A DNA stretch of 19,449 nucleotides. It comes from JALZAQ01 sp038253885 (GTDB lineage: Bacteria; Gemmatimonadota; Gemmatimonadetes; Gemmatimonadales; Gemmatimonadaceae). How positions within the stretch are numbered: the first letter of the stretch is position 1; each line of letters opens with the position of its first letter. Below are positions 10,274 to 18,327 of this stretch, in pieces. Under the pieces are notes generated by a model. It searched no databases. It worked only from the letters and a program-made list of their open reading frames with translations, and had not been told where the DNA came from. Location: positions 1 to 19,449 of the forward strand of contig JBBSGP010000047.1 of NCBI GenBank assembly GCA_038253885.1. Direction: 5' to 3'. The position numbers were made by a program, and so were the translations under genes.

Positions 10274-10302
10274 TTGCCCGCCACTCCGGCAGGGCATAGT
10301 TT
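10274..10302 (+). promoter_or_regulatory. possible promoter for FHA-PP2C unit
   Basis: In the 177-bp gap between the divergent GlsB-like and FHA genes, TTGCCC (10274-10279) and TAGTTT (10297-10302) are 17 bp apart and 38 bp before the ATG. This is a weak sigma70-like match. No ribosome-binding site precedes the FHA ATG. Treat this as a candidate only. Confidence 0.22.
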
Positions 10303-10340
10303 CCCCGGGCCCGCACTCCACGCACGCGCTTCCCTCATTC

Positions 10341-11591
10341 ATGCCCTATATCCAACTCGAGCGACGGCAATATCCGCTCGGCGTCGGCGAGACGCTCATC
10401 GGTTCGGGTGCAGACGCGCAGGTGCGTATCGGAGGGCAGGAGATCGAACGCGTCAGCGCCAAGCTCGCCACCACCCCGGATGGAGGGGTGGTGATTCGCC
10501 GTGGCGCCGCTGGTGCCGCTCTGCGGCTCAATGGGGTGGAGTTGGGCGCCGAGCCGAGCCCGCTGATCCACGGCGACAAGATCGAGGTGCTCGGGCGCGA
10601 GCTCTTTTTCGGCGATGACAGCAAAGCCGGTAACACCGTGCTCATCAACAGCGTACGGCCTCCCGCCAGCGTCGATGGGCCTGGCGCGCCGGCCTCCGCG
10701 GTGGCGGCCGGGCGACTCGCCACTCGCGGACGCCTGGTGTCGCTGGTGGACGGCCGGGAGTATCCCGTTCCGGTGGACGGGCTGGTGATCGGCCGCGATC
10801 CGACATGCGATGTGGTGGTCCCGTCCACCGAGGTGTCCCGCAAGCACGCGGTGATTGCTCTCGGACTCAACGGTTATATGGTGATGGACACGAGCACCAA
10901 CGGCATCCTCGTGAACGGCCAGCCCGTCGTCACGTCCCGGACGCTGTTGCGCGGGGATGTCGTCCGGGTCGCTACCGAGGAGTTCCGTTTCTATTCTGAG
11001 CCGGTGGCGGAGGGACCCGCGTCTGGCGCGCCGGCGCGGCCAGCCGGTGAGCAGCCGCAGATGGCGAGGCTGGAGGTGCTGACAGAGAGCGCCCTCAAGG
11101 GCCGCGGGTTCGACGTGCGAGCGCCGCTCGCCCAAGCCGGTCGGGGCGAGCACAACGACATCGTCATTCCCGATGGCAGCGTCTCCGAGTCACACGCCAA
11201 GTTCCAACGGCGGAGCACCGGTTGGGTCGTGGTGGATATGAACTCGACCAACGGAACCTACGTCGGCGGCAAGCGCATCGCCGGAGAGCAGGCGCTCTCG
11301 GGGGAGTGCGACGTCAGGCTGGGGAACGTGAAGCTCCATTTCCGCGCGCTCGACAGCGCGCTGGCCGGCGAAGGCCCGGGCGGAGGCACTCGCGTGATCG
11401 CACCCGTGAAAGCACCTCGTCCGGGCGATGCCGGTGGCAGGGAAGGACAACGATCGGCCGCCGCCGAATCGAGCGAGGAGATCACGGTTGCGCATCGCAC
11501 GCTGGGATCGCGTTCGACGTCCGGCATTCTGTGGATCGCCATTGTCGTGCTCGTCGCCGTGGTGACGATCTTTGTCCTCATGAGCCGATAA
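10341..11591 (+). CDS. triple-FHA-domain, C-terminally membrane-anchored protein
   Basis: This 416-residue protein contains three forkhead-associated modules, which bind phosphothreonine peptides. FHA2 (about 130-235) is canonical: IGRDPTCDVVVP, VSRKHAVI, TSTNGILVNG. FHA3 (about 245-345) is also canonical: AGRGEHNDIVIP, VSESHAKF, NSTNGTYVGG. FHA1 (about 1-95) keeps the fold pattern (IGSGADAQVRIGG, LRLNGVEL) but lacks the GR and the S-x-x-H, so it may not bind phosphopeptides. After a polar linker, a hydrophobic segment (WIAIVVLVAVVTIFVL) ends three residues before the stop: a tail anchor with the FHA modules in the cytoplasm. The stop directly abuts the GTG of the PP2C gene, so the two should be translated together. 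The likely role is a membrane scaffold for Ser/Thr-phosphorylated partners; no kinase gene lies in the window. Confidence 0.9.
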   Translation: MPYIQLERRQYPLGVGETLIGSGADAQVRIGGQEIERVSAKLATTPDGGVVIRRGAAGAALRLNGVELGAEPSPLIHGDKIEVLGRELFFGDDSKAGNTVLINSVRPPASVDGPGAPASAVAAGRLATRGRLVSLVDGREYPVPVDGLVIGRDPTCDVVVPSTEVSRKHAVIALGLNGYMVMDTSTNGILVNGQPVVTSRTLLRGDVVRVATEEFRFYSEPVAEGPASGAPARPAGEQPQMARLEVLTESALKGRGFDVRAPLAQAGRGEHNDIVIPDGSVSESHAKFQRRSTGWVVVDMNSTNGTYVGGKRIAGEQALSGECDVRLGNVKLHFRALDSALAGEGPGGGTRVIAPVKAPRPGDAGGREGQRSAAAESSEEITVAHRTLGSRSTSGILWIAIVVLVAVVTIFVLMSR

Positions 11592-12428
11592 GTGCAACTG
11601 GTCGTGGCAGCCCGCACGGACGTGGGCATGATCCGTTCGGGAAACGAGGACAGCTTCTTCGCGGACCCCAGCCAGCACAAGAGCCTGTTCGTGGTGGCCG
11701 ACGGGATGGGGGGACACGCGGCCGGCGAGGTCGCCAGTGAGATGGCGGTGCAGATCATCTCGCGCGAGATGACCGACGTCGTCGAGATCTCGGCGCAGGC
11801 GCCGGAGCGAATGACCAGCGCTCTCCGCGCCGCCAACCTCCGCATCTACGAGCGCACGATCTCCGAGGCCGACAAGCAGGGTATGGGGACCACCGCCTCC
11901 GTGCTCCTCCTGGCCAACGACCGCTACCTCATCGGCCATATCGGCGACTCCCGTGTCTACCTGCTGAGGGACGGCGCGCTTCGACAGCTCACCAAGGACC
12001 ACTCGTACGTGCAGGAGCAGGTGGACGCCGGCTATCTCACCCCGGAGCAGGCGCGATACCATCCCTACAGCAACGTGATCACGCGCTGCGTGGGAGCGAG
12101 CGATGAGGTGGACGTCGACATCTACGAGGGCGAGGTGAAGCGGGGTGACATCTTTCTCATCGCCAGCGATGGTCTCACCGGCATGGTCGACGACAAGCGA
12201 CTCCAGTCCATCCTGACCACGAGGAGCAGCGTCGGTCGGATGGTGGATGCGATGATCAACGAGGCCAATGGACGCGGCGGTCTCGACAACATCACCGCCA
12301 TCATCGCGATGGTACTGGGCCTGGATGGGGATCCGGTGGCAGAGCAGCCGCGAACGGGCGAGGCCACGGCGGCGCAGCGCACGCCGATGCCCCCCCGAAC
12401 TCCGACGCCCACACCGGGTTCAGCCTGA
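11592..12428 (+). CDS. PP2C-type Ser/Thr protein phosphatase
   Basis: This 278-residue metal-dependent phosphatase removes phosphate from Ser/Thr on proteins. All PP2C motifs are visible: RSGNEDS with Asp20, the metal-binding ADGMGGH (Asp37, Gly38), GMGTTA, GHIGDSR, LIASDGLTG and the C-terminal GLDNIT. The last 30 or so residues form a Pro/Thr-rich tail with no recognisable domain; no membrane segment is present, unlike mycobacterial PstP. The GTG start follows the FHA stop with no gap, implying translational coupling. It presumably reverses the phosphorylation read by the FHA protein; the cognate kinase is elsewhere. The 3' end overlaps the convergent HD-domain gene by 9 bp. Confidence 0.93.
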   Translation: MQLVVAARTDVGMIRSGNEDSFFADPSQHKSLFVVADGMGGHAAGEVASEMAVQIISREMTDVVEISAQAPERMTSALRAANLRIYERTISEADKQGMGTTASVLLLANDRYLIGHIGDSRVYLLRDGALRQLTKDHSYVQEQVDAGYLTPEQARYHPYSNVITRCVGASDEVDVDIYEGEVKRGDIFLIASDGLTGMVDDKRLQSILTTRSSVGRMVDAMINEANGRGGLDNITAIIAMVLGLDGDPVAEQPRTGEATAAQRTPMPPRTPTPTPGSA

Positions 12429-13709
12429 CAGCAGGCTCGTTCCCGCATCCAGGCGAGCCGCCACGTCCGACGGCGCATGCCTCGCGAGGGCGATCAGCGC
12501 TTCCCGTCTAATCGTGATCGGGCGCGATGTGAAGACACGGAGCCAGCGCGTCGATCGATAGAGCTCGTCCGACAGCGCCGGAAGGTCGATCGCGCCAGGC
12601 CAGCCAGTCGCTGTCAACTGCCTCGCGCTCCCGTCTTTCCGCCGGACGGGGATGTCGAGGCCGAGCATCTGCGGTTTCTCCGGGAAGTCGAGGAGGAGAG
12701 CACCCGGCTCGAGCCCGAGCTCCTCGGCCAGGCGATTCTCCACCCGCCGGGTCAGGGGGTGATCGGTGGCGATCCACTCCGCGCACCCTTCCTCCAGGTC
12801 CGACGCCGGGCATTCTAGCGCCCGCTTGTAGAGACGTCGCGAGCGCAGGGAGACGAGGAGCGGCGACATCGCGCGCTCCTCGAGCCGGTGAAGCAGTCCC
12901 TCGTCGGTGAATGACGCCAGCTCGTCACCGGTCACGACGCCCGCGCGAAGGGCGTCGTTCACCAGTCGCTTGTACATCGCCGTCGCGCTTCTGACGGCGT
13001 GGTGCCAGTAGACGTTGCGGTACATCTGATATTTCGCGAACAACAGCGACTCGAGGGCAGACAGACCCTTCTCCCGCACTCCGACCACGAGTGCGCCGCT
13101 CTCCGGGTGCTCCAGCAAGGTCAGCGAGGCCAGCAGCCGGTCGACATCGATCTCGCCATACGGCACGCCACACATCAGAGCGTCCCGTTTGAGGTACTCG
13201 ATCTTGTCGAGGTCCAGCGATCCGGAGATGAGGCCCTGCAGCGGACTGCCGCTGTCTCCGCGAATGAGCGCATGAACTCGGCTCGGGGCATCGGGCGCTA
13301 TCTGGCGCAGCTTGTCGGCTACCTCGCCGCGGGAGAGGATGGGCTGCGCCACGCTCTCGTGGTGTGGGGCACCGATCTCTTCCAGCGCGTGGGAGAACGG
13401 ATAGTGTCCCACGTCGTGCAGCAGCGCGGCGGCACGAACGATCGCGCATTCTTCCGGCGCGACTCGGCCCAATTCTCCGGCCTCCTCGAGCATTCTGAGG
13501 GTGCGACGAGCGAGGTGGTACGCACCGAGGGCATGCTCGAAGCGCGAATGGGTCGCACCAGGATACACGAGGAACGCCAGTCCGAGTTGACGCACGTAGC
13601 GCAGCCGCTGGAAGGCGGCGGTATCGACGAGACCGAGCGCGAGATCATCGATGGCGATGCTGCTCCAGAGCGGATCCCGGATGCTCTTGCCGGCGCGCTC
13701 ACCTCGCAT
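12420..13709 (-). CDS. HD-domain phosphohydrolase (SAMHD1/dNTPase-like)
   Basis: This 429-residue protein begins with the signature of dNTP triphosphohydrolase-like HD proteins: QRLRYVRQLGLAFLVYPGATHSRFEHALG. Metal ligands are His59, the His98-Asp99 pair in LLHDVGHYPFSH, and a later Asp in SLDLDKIEYLKRDALMCGVPYG (about 166-168). This resembles the uncharacterised YdhJ-like/SAMHD1 branch rather than E. coli Dgt. Activity on dNTPs, another nucleotide or a phosphoester is plausible but not shown by the sequence. The ATG at 13709 was chosen because the conserved region follows shortly after; it overlaps the stop of the haem membrane protein by 11 bp (TGA at 13699-13701), indicating translational coupling. 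The open frame extends to 13859, but there it overlaps the upstream gene. Confidence 0.87.
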   Translation of the reverse strand: MRGERAGKSIRDPLWSSIAIDDLALGLVDTAAFQRLRYVRQLGLAFLVYPGATHSRFEHALGAYHLARRTLRMLEEAGELGRVAPEECAIVRAAALLHDVGHYPFSHALEEIGAPHHESVAQPILSRGEVADKLRQIAPDAPSRVHALIRGDSGSPLQGLISGSLDLDKIEYLKRDALMCGVPYGEIDVDRLLASLTLLEHPESGALVVGVREKGLSALESLLFAKYQMYRNVYWHHAVRSATAMYKRLVNDALRAGVVTGDELASFTDEGLLHRLEERAMSPLLVSLRSRRLYKRALECPASDLEEGCAEWIATDHPLTRRVENRLAEELGLEPGALLLDFPEKPQMLGLDIPVRRKDGSARQLTATGWPGAIDLPALSDELYRSTRWLRVFTSRPITIRREALIALARHAPSDVAARLDAGTSLLSG

Positions 13710-14301
13710 CGACAGCCTCGGCGCGGCGAAGCGCGATCGCGCGAGTCGCGCTCGCGTGCCGTCTTCCCCAGCGGAGACGCCACACTCCGGCCGCCAGAAC
13801 CAGCAGCAGACAAACCTCCACGCTGACCTTCTCCGCGTCGAGCCAATCCACTGGCGCATCCTTGAGGGAAGGATCCGAGAGCAGGCCGTGCAGGTAGAAG
13901 AGCGCCGCGCTTCCGTAGGCGACGTAGTGAAAGCGCTTCCACAACCGGCGGTTCATCCGGGGCCGGTAGTACGACGTCACGACCACCAACAGGAGCGCAT
14001 AGAGGGACACCGCCCCGATCGCGTTCACCAGTGGCTGCTTCGGCGCCCAGAGCGGGAGCAGGACGTCGAGCAGCCGGAAATGTGCGTCCCTCGACAGAAA
14101 AAGAAGAAGCGCGTGCAACACCGCGATCGCCAGCGCCACGTATCCCGTCCAGTTGTGGATACGGAAATAGTTGATCCTCCGATGCGGCCAGTGCCTCCAC
14201 GGGTTGAATCGAACCGCGAGGAGGAGCCCGAGAAGGATGTTGGCCGTCAGTCCCCAGAGAGCGACGAGCCCGGCGTCGGTGGAGAGCTCGAGGAGGGACA
14301 T
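13699..14301 (-). CDS. ferric reductase-like (FRD/MsrQ-like) haem b membrane protein
   Basis: This 200-residue protein has about five to six hydrophobic helices. Two carry paired histidines: RIHNWTGYVALAIAVLHALLLF (spacing 14) and KRFHYVAYGSAALFYLHGLL (spacing 13). This is the bis-haem b arrangement of the ferric-reductase transmembrane domain found in NOX, FRE and MsrQ proteins. No flavin or NAD(P)H domain is attached, so electrons must come from a partner. MsrQ partners the periplasmic reductase MsrP, but no msrP is present, so the donor and acceptor are unknown. It lies 22 bp downstream of pckA and overlaps the HD gene start by 11 bp. The ATG at 14301 lacks a strong ribosome-binding site. 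Confidence 0.8.
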   Translation of the reverse strand: MSLLELSTDAGLVALWGLTANILLGLLLAVRFNPWRHWPHRRINYFRIHNWTGYVALAIAVLHALLLFLSRDAHFRLLDVLLPLWAPKQPLVNAIGAVSLYALLLVVVTSYYRPRMNRRLWKRFHYVAYGSAALFYLHGLLSDPSLKDAPVDWLDAEKVSVEVCLLLVLAAGVWRLRWGRRHASATRAIALRRAEAVDAR

Positions 14302-14323
14302 GAGATCGGAGCTGTGGTTGGCC

Positions 14324-15958
14324 TCACGCCTTCGGTCCGGCTTTCCTCACCTCGTCGCTGACGCTGTCGGCAAACTGCTCGAAGTTCCCGGCGAACATCT
14401 GGGCAAGCTTGGCGGCCTGCGCGTCGTAGGCGGACGGGTCGGGCCAGCTCTCACGCTGGTGCATGACATCGGCGGGCACGTTGGGAACGGTCGCCGGAAC
14501 GGCCAGACCGAATACCGGATCGCGCCATGTCTGCACCTTGTCCAGCGCGCCGTCGAGCGCCGCCCTGATCATCGCCCGCGTGTGCGAGAGGCGCATCCGG
14601 GATCCGGTACCGTACGGCCCGCCGGTCCAACCCGTGTTGACCAGCCAGACGCGCGCGTTGTGCTGTTGCAGCAGCGTGCCCAGCATGCTCGCGTACTTGG
14701 TTGGATGCCATACAAGGAAGACCGCCCCGAAGCAGGCGCTGAACGTCGCCTGCGGCTCGGTCACCCCGCGCTCCGTCCCCGCCACCTTGGCGGTGTAGCC
14801 CGACAGGAAGTAGTACATCGCCTGCTCGGATGTCAGACGGGCGATCGGAGGGAGGACACCGAAGGCGTCGGCGGTGAGAAAGACGATGTTCCTCGGGTGC
14901 GCGCCGCGACCGCCGGGCACGTGGTGACGGATGTAGTGCAGCGGATACGACGCGCGGGTGTTCTCGGTGAGCGACGCATTGGCGAAGTCCACGTCCTTGG
15001 TGTGCGGATCGAGGACGACATTCTCGAGGATGGTCCCGAACATCTGGGTCGTCTGGTAGATGTCCGGCTCTCCTTCGGCGGAGAGATTGATGCATTTGGC
15101 GTAGCAGCCCCCCTCGAAGTTGAACACGCCGTTCTCCGACCAGCCGTGCTCGTCATCCCCGATCAGCCAACGCGCGGGGTCGGCGGACAGGGTGGTCTTA
15201 CCGGTGCCGGAGAGACCGAAGAACAGCGCCGTGTCCCCCCGCTCCCCGATGTTGGCCGAGCAGTGCATCGACAGAACGCCGTGCTTCGGCATGAGATAGT
15301 TCATGACGGTGAAGATCGACTTCTTGAGCTCGCCGGCGTACCGCGTGCCGCCGATGAGGATGATCTTCTTCTCGAAGCTGAGGATGATGAAGGTGCTCGT
15401 GCGGGTGCCATGTCTCGCCGGATCCGCCTGAAACTCCGGCGCATGGATGACGCTGAACCCCGGACTGAAGGTCATGAGGTCGGACAGATCCGGCCGGATG
15501 AACATGTTGCGCACGAACATCATGTGCCACGCGTTCGGCGAGACGAAGCGCACGGAGAGTCGGTGCTTCGGGTCGGCCCCCGTGTAGAGGTCCTGGATGA
15601 ACAGCTCGGGCTGCTCGTTCAGGTAGCTCTGCACCTCGCCGAGCAGAACATCGAACTTCTCCTGAGAAAAAGGCTGGTTCACCTTTCCCCACCAGACGTC
15701 CTGCTCGACGCCGGGCTCCGGAACCACGAATTTGTCGTTGGGGGATCGGCCGGTGTGTGGCTTGGTGACGGCCACGAACGGACCCATGTTCGCGAGCTCG
15801 CCTTCGTTCCGCCGCACCGCGGCCTGCACCAGCTCGGGAGCGATGAGGTTCCAGTGCAGCTCCCCGCGAGGGTCGAGGCCCTGCTGATCAAGCCCGGACA
15901 GGCTCTTTCGCTCCGAGCTGCTTCGGGCCGCACTGCTGGGCGGAGTCTGAATCGCCAT
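14324..15958 (-). CDS. pckA: phosphoenolpyruvate carboxykinase (ATP)
   Basis: PckA converts oxaloacetate and ATP to phosphoenolpyruvate, ADP and CO2, the first committed step of gluconeogenesis (EC 4.1.1.49). At 544 residues it matches the usual 530-540. Diagnostic segments are GPFVAVTKPHTGRSPNDKF (59-77), GGTRYAGELKKS with the active-site Lys (203-214), the kinase-1a P-loop GLSGTGKTTL (248-257) and the metal-binding GDDEHGW (267-273). The P-loop and adenine-site layout indicate the ATP-dependent rather than the GTP-dependent class. The first 25 residues are a variable Ser-rich leader. The gene starts 26 bp after maeB on the same strand, so the two enzymes feeding C3 units from C4 acids are probably co-expressed. 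Confidence 0.97.
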   Translation of the reverse strand: MAIQTPPSSAARSSSERKSLSGLDQQGLDPRGELHWNLIAPELVQAAVRRNEGELANMGPFVAVTKPHTGRSPNDKFVVPEPGVEQDVWWGKVNQPFSQEKFDVLLGEVQSYLNEQPELFIQDLYTGADPKHRLSVRFVSPNAWHMMFVRNMFIRPDLSDLMTFSPGFSVIHAPEFQADPARHGTRTSTFIILSFEKKIILIGGTRYAGELKKSIFTVMNYLMPKHGVLSMHCSANIGERGDTALFFGLSGTGKTTLSADPARWLIGDDEHGWSENGVFNFEGGCYAKCINLSAEGEPDIYQTTQMFGTILENVVLDPHTKDVDFANASLTENTRASYPLHYIRHHVPGGRGAHPRNIVFLTADAFGVLPPIARLTSEQAMYYFLSGYTAKVAGTERGVTEPQATFSACFGAVFLVWHPTKYASMLGTLLQQHNARVWLVNTGWTGGPYGTGSRMRLSHTRAMIRAALDGALDKVQTWRDPVFGLAVPATVPNVPADVMHQRESWPDPSAYDAQAAKLAQMFAGNFEQFADSVSDEVRKAGPKA

Positions 15959-15984
15959 GTGCGTCGTCGTCCGGTGAAGGTCGG

Positions 15985-18264
15985 TCAGTCGAGCCGCTCG
16001 CTCGGCATCGCCGAGCGCTCCTGCGCGTCGACGACAGCCACCGCGGCCATGTTCACGATGTCCTGCACGCTCGCGCCGGCCTCGAGCACGTGCACCGGCC
16101 GCTGCATTCCGACGAGGATCGGGCCGATGGCCGTCGCCCCGCCCAGATGATGTAACAACTTGTACGCAATATTGCCGGCACTCAAGTTGGGAAAGATCAG
16201 CACGTTCGCTCGCTCCTTGAGCGCGCTGAACGGGTACATCGCCTGCAGCTTCTCATCGTCCAGTGCCGTATCGGCCTGCATCTCGCCATCGACCATCAGC
16301 TCGGGCGCGCGCTGTCGCAACAGCGCCACCGCTCGTGCCATCTTCTCGGCCTCCGGATGCCGCACCGACCCGAAATTCGAGAAGGAGAGCATGGCGATCC
16401 GGGGAGTGATGCCGAACGTTTGCACGATCCGTGCTGCGGCGAATCCGATCTGCGCCAGCTGCTCGGCGGACGGGTCGATGTTCACCGTCGTGTCACCGCA
16501 GAAGACGACGTGCTTCTCGAAGACGAGCATGTACATCCCGCTCACGAGCCCCGACTTGGCGTGCGCGCCGATGACCTCGAGGGCCGGCCTGATGGTCTCG
16601 GGATAGTGCATGTTCACGCCAGAAACCAGCGCGTCGGCGCGCCCCAACGCCACCATCACCGAGCCGAAATAATTGAAGTTGAAGAGGCGCTGGTGCGCCT
16701 CGGCCAGGCTCATCCCTTTGCGCTGCCTGCGGTCCCACAGGTAGCGGGCGAACTCGTCCCGCCAGGGCGAGATGTGCGGGTCGTGAATCTCGATTCCCTC
16801 GAGGGTTGCCCCGATGCGGGATGCGATCCCTTCGATCGCCGCCCGGTTTCCGAGCAGCACCGGTTGCGCGATCCCTTCCTGCACCAGCAGCTGTGCCGCC
16901 CGAACGATCTTGGGCTCCTCTCCTTCCGGGAAGGCGACGCGCCGTGGGTCGTGCATGGCGCGGCTGATCAGGCCGCGCATGACCCCACGCGAGAGCCCGA
17001 GCCGATCCGCGAGCTCGGCGCGGTAATCGTCCAGATCGATGAATTCGCGCGCGACCCCGGTGGCCACCGCCGCCCAGGCGACGGCCGGCGCCACCCAGAG
17101 CAGAACCCGATGGTCGAACGGGAAGGGGATCAGGTAGTCCGCGCCGAACTTCACCTGCTCCAATCCGTACAGCCGGGCTACGTGATCGGGAACATCCTGT
17201 CGCGCCAGGGCGGCCAGCGCCCGGGTCGCCGCCATCTTCATCTCCTCGTTGATCTCGGTGGCGCGCACATCCAGCGCGCCGCGGAAGATGAAAGGAAAGC
17301 CGAGGACGTTGTTGACCTGGTTCGGGTAGTCACTTCGTCCGGTGGCGATGATGGCGTCGGAGCGAGCCGCGCGGATCTCCTCGGGCAGGATCTCGGGCAC
17401 CGGATTGGCCAGCGCGAAGATGATCGGGTGATCGGCCATGCGGGCGATCATCGTCCCGGTGACCGCGTTCGCCACCGAGAGCCCGACGAAGACGTCGGCA
17501 CCCGCGAGGGCCTCGGCAATCGTCCGCGCCGTGGTATCTGCCGCGAAGCGCGCCTTGTAGGCGTCCATGTCGCCGGCGACGCGTCCGGCGTAGATGACGC
17601 CCGCGCGGTCGCACAGGAGAATGTTCTCACGGCGCACGCCGAGGCGAACGTAGTGCTCGGCGGTCGATATCGCCGCCGCGCCGGCGCCGGAGAAGACGAC
17701 CCGCACCGACTCGATCGGCTTGCCGACGATCTCGAGCGCGTTCAGCAGCGCGGCCCCCGAGATGATCGCCGTCCCGTGCTGGTCATCGTGGAAGACGGGG
17801 ATACGCATCGTGCGACGCAGCGTCTCTTCGATGTAGAAGCAGTCGGGCGCGCGGATGTCCTCGAGGTTGATCCCGCCGACCGTCGGCTCGAGGAGCTGGC
17901 AGAAGCGGATCATGTCGTCCGGCAGCTCCGATCCCACTTCGAGATCGAAGACGTCGAGATCGGCGAACTGCTTGAAGAGGTTTCCCTTGCCCTCCATCAC
18001 CGGCTTGCCGGCCAGCGCACCGATATTGCCGAGACCGAGCACCGCGGTTCCGTTCGTCACAACCGCGACCAGATTTCCCTTGGCTGTGTACCGGTAGGCC
18101 TGCTCGGGGTCGGTCTTGATCTCGAGGCAGGGCTCGGCGACTCCCGGGGAATACGCGAGCGACAGGTCCCGCTGGTTCTGCAGCGGCTTGGTGGGGACGA
18201 CGGCTATCTTGCCGGGACGCCCTCGGGAGTGGTACTCGAGCGCGTCCTCGCGAGTGGTGCTCAT
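15985..18264 (-). CDS. maeB: NADP-dependent malic enzyme with phosphotransacetylase-like domain
   Basis: This enzyme oxidatively decarboxylates malate to pyruvate and CO2, usually with NADP+ (EC 1.1.1.40). The 759 residues match E. coli MaeB in length and architecture. The N-terminal malic domain has LAYSPGVAEPC with catalytic Tyr38, GKGNLFKQFADLDVFDLEV with Lys93, and INLEDIRAPDCF. A Rossmann domain follows (FHDDQHGTAI at 158-167, FSGAGAAAIS at 191-200). From about residue 430 comes a phosphate acetyl/butyryl-transferase-like domain (FPEGEEPKIVRAAQLL, FNFNYFGSVMV, VNIDPSAEQLAQI). In MaeB proteins that domain is regulatory (acetyl-CoA sensing) rather than catalytic. It heads the run maeB-pckA-haem protein-HD gene. 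A 59-bp gap separates it from the BNR gene. Confidence 0.96.
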   Translation of the reverse strand: MSTTREDALEYHSRGRPGKIAVVPTKPLQNQRDLSLAYSPGVAEPCLEIKTDPEQAYRYTAKGNLVAVVTNGTAVLGLGNIGALAGKPVMEGKGNLFKQFADLDVFDLEVGSELPDDMIRFCQLLEPTVGGINLEDIRAPDCFYIEETLRRTMRIPVFHDDQHGTAIISGAALLNALEIVGKPIESVRVVFSGAGAAAISTAEHYVRLGVRRENILLCDRAGVIYAGRVAGDMDAYKARFAADTTARTIAEALAGADVFVGLSVANAVTGTMIARMADHPIIFALANPVPEILPEEIRAARSDAIIATGRSDYPNQVNNVLGFPFIFRGALDVRATEINEEMKMAATRALAALARQDVPDHVARLYGLEQVKFGADYLIPFPFDHRVLLWVAPAVAWAAVATGVAREFIDLDDYRAELADRLGLSRGVMRGLISRAMHDPRRVAFPEGEEPKIVRAAQLLVQEGIAQPVLLGNRAAIEGIASRIGATLEGIEIHDPHISPWRDEFARYLWDRRQRKGMSLAEAHQRLFNFNYFGSVMVALGRADALVSGVNMHYPETIRPALEVIGAHAKSGLVSGMYMLVFEKHVVFCGDTTVNIDPSAEQLAQIGFAAARIVQTFGITPRIAMLSFSNFGSVRHPEAEKMARAVALLRQRAPELMVDGEMQADTALDDEKLQAMYPFSALKERANVLIFPNLSAGNIAYKLLHHLGGATAIGPILVGMQRPVHVLEAGASVQDIVNMAAVAVVDAQERSAMPSERLD

Positions 18265-18292
18265 GGTGGCGGAAAGATCCTGGGGTCAGGAC

Positions 18293-18327
18293 CTATTAAA
18301 CTGCTTGCTGTGACGTGACGAGGTCAA
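18293..18327 (-). promoter_or_regulatory. possible promoter upstream of maeB
   Basis: The 59-bp gap before maeB holds the only AT-rich island nearby, TTTAATAG (18293-18300 on the - strand), which could be a -10 element. A TTGACC (18322-18327), partly within the BNR stop codon, lies 21 bp upstream, too far for a standard sigma70 spacing. A promoter is expected here, but the exact elements are uncertain. Confidence 0.25.

Noticed and set aside
13699..14301. Calling the haem protein MsrQ
   Set aside because: The paired histidines fit the FRD domain in general, but the MsrP partner gene is absent, so the specific name is not justified.
14171..16150. 659-residue + strand open frame opposite pckA
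   Set aside because: Mirrors a highly conserved PckA gene and has no domain-like segment of its own.
16357..18318. 653-residue + strand open frame opposite maeB
   Set aside because: Antisense to a full-length MaeB; low-complexity His/Arg/Asp/Val-rich composition is a codon-position artefact of GC-rich DNA.
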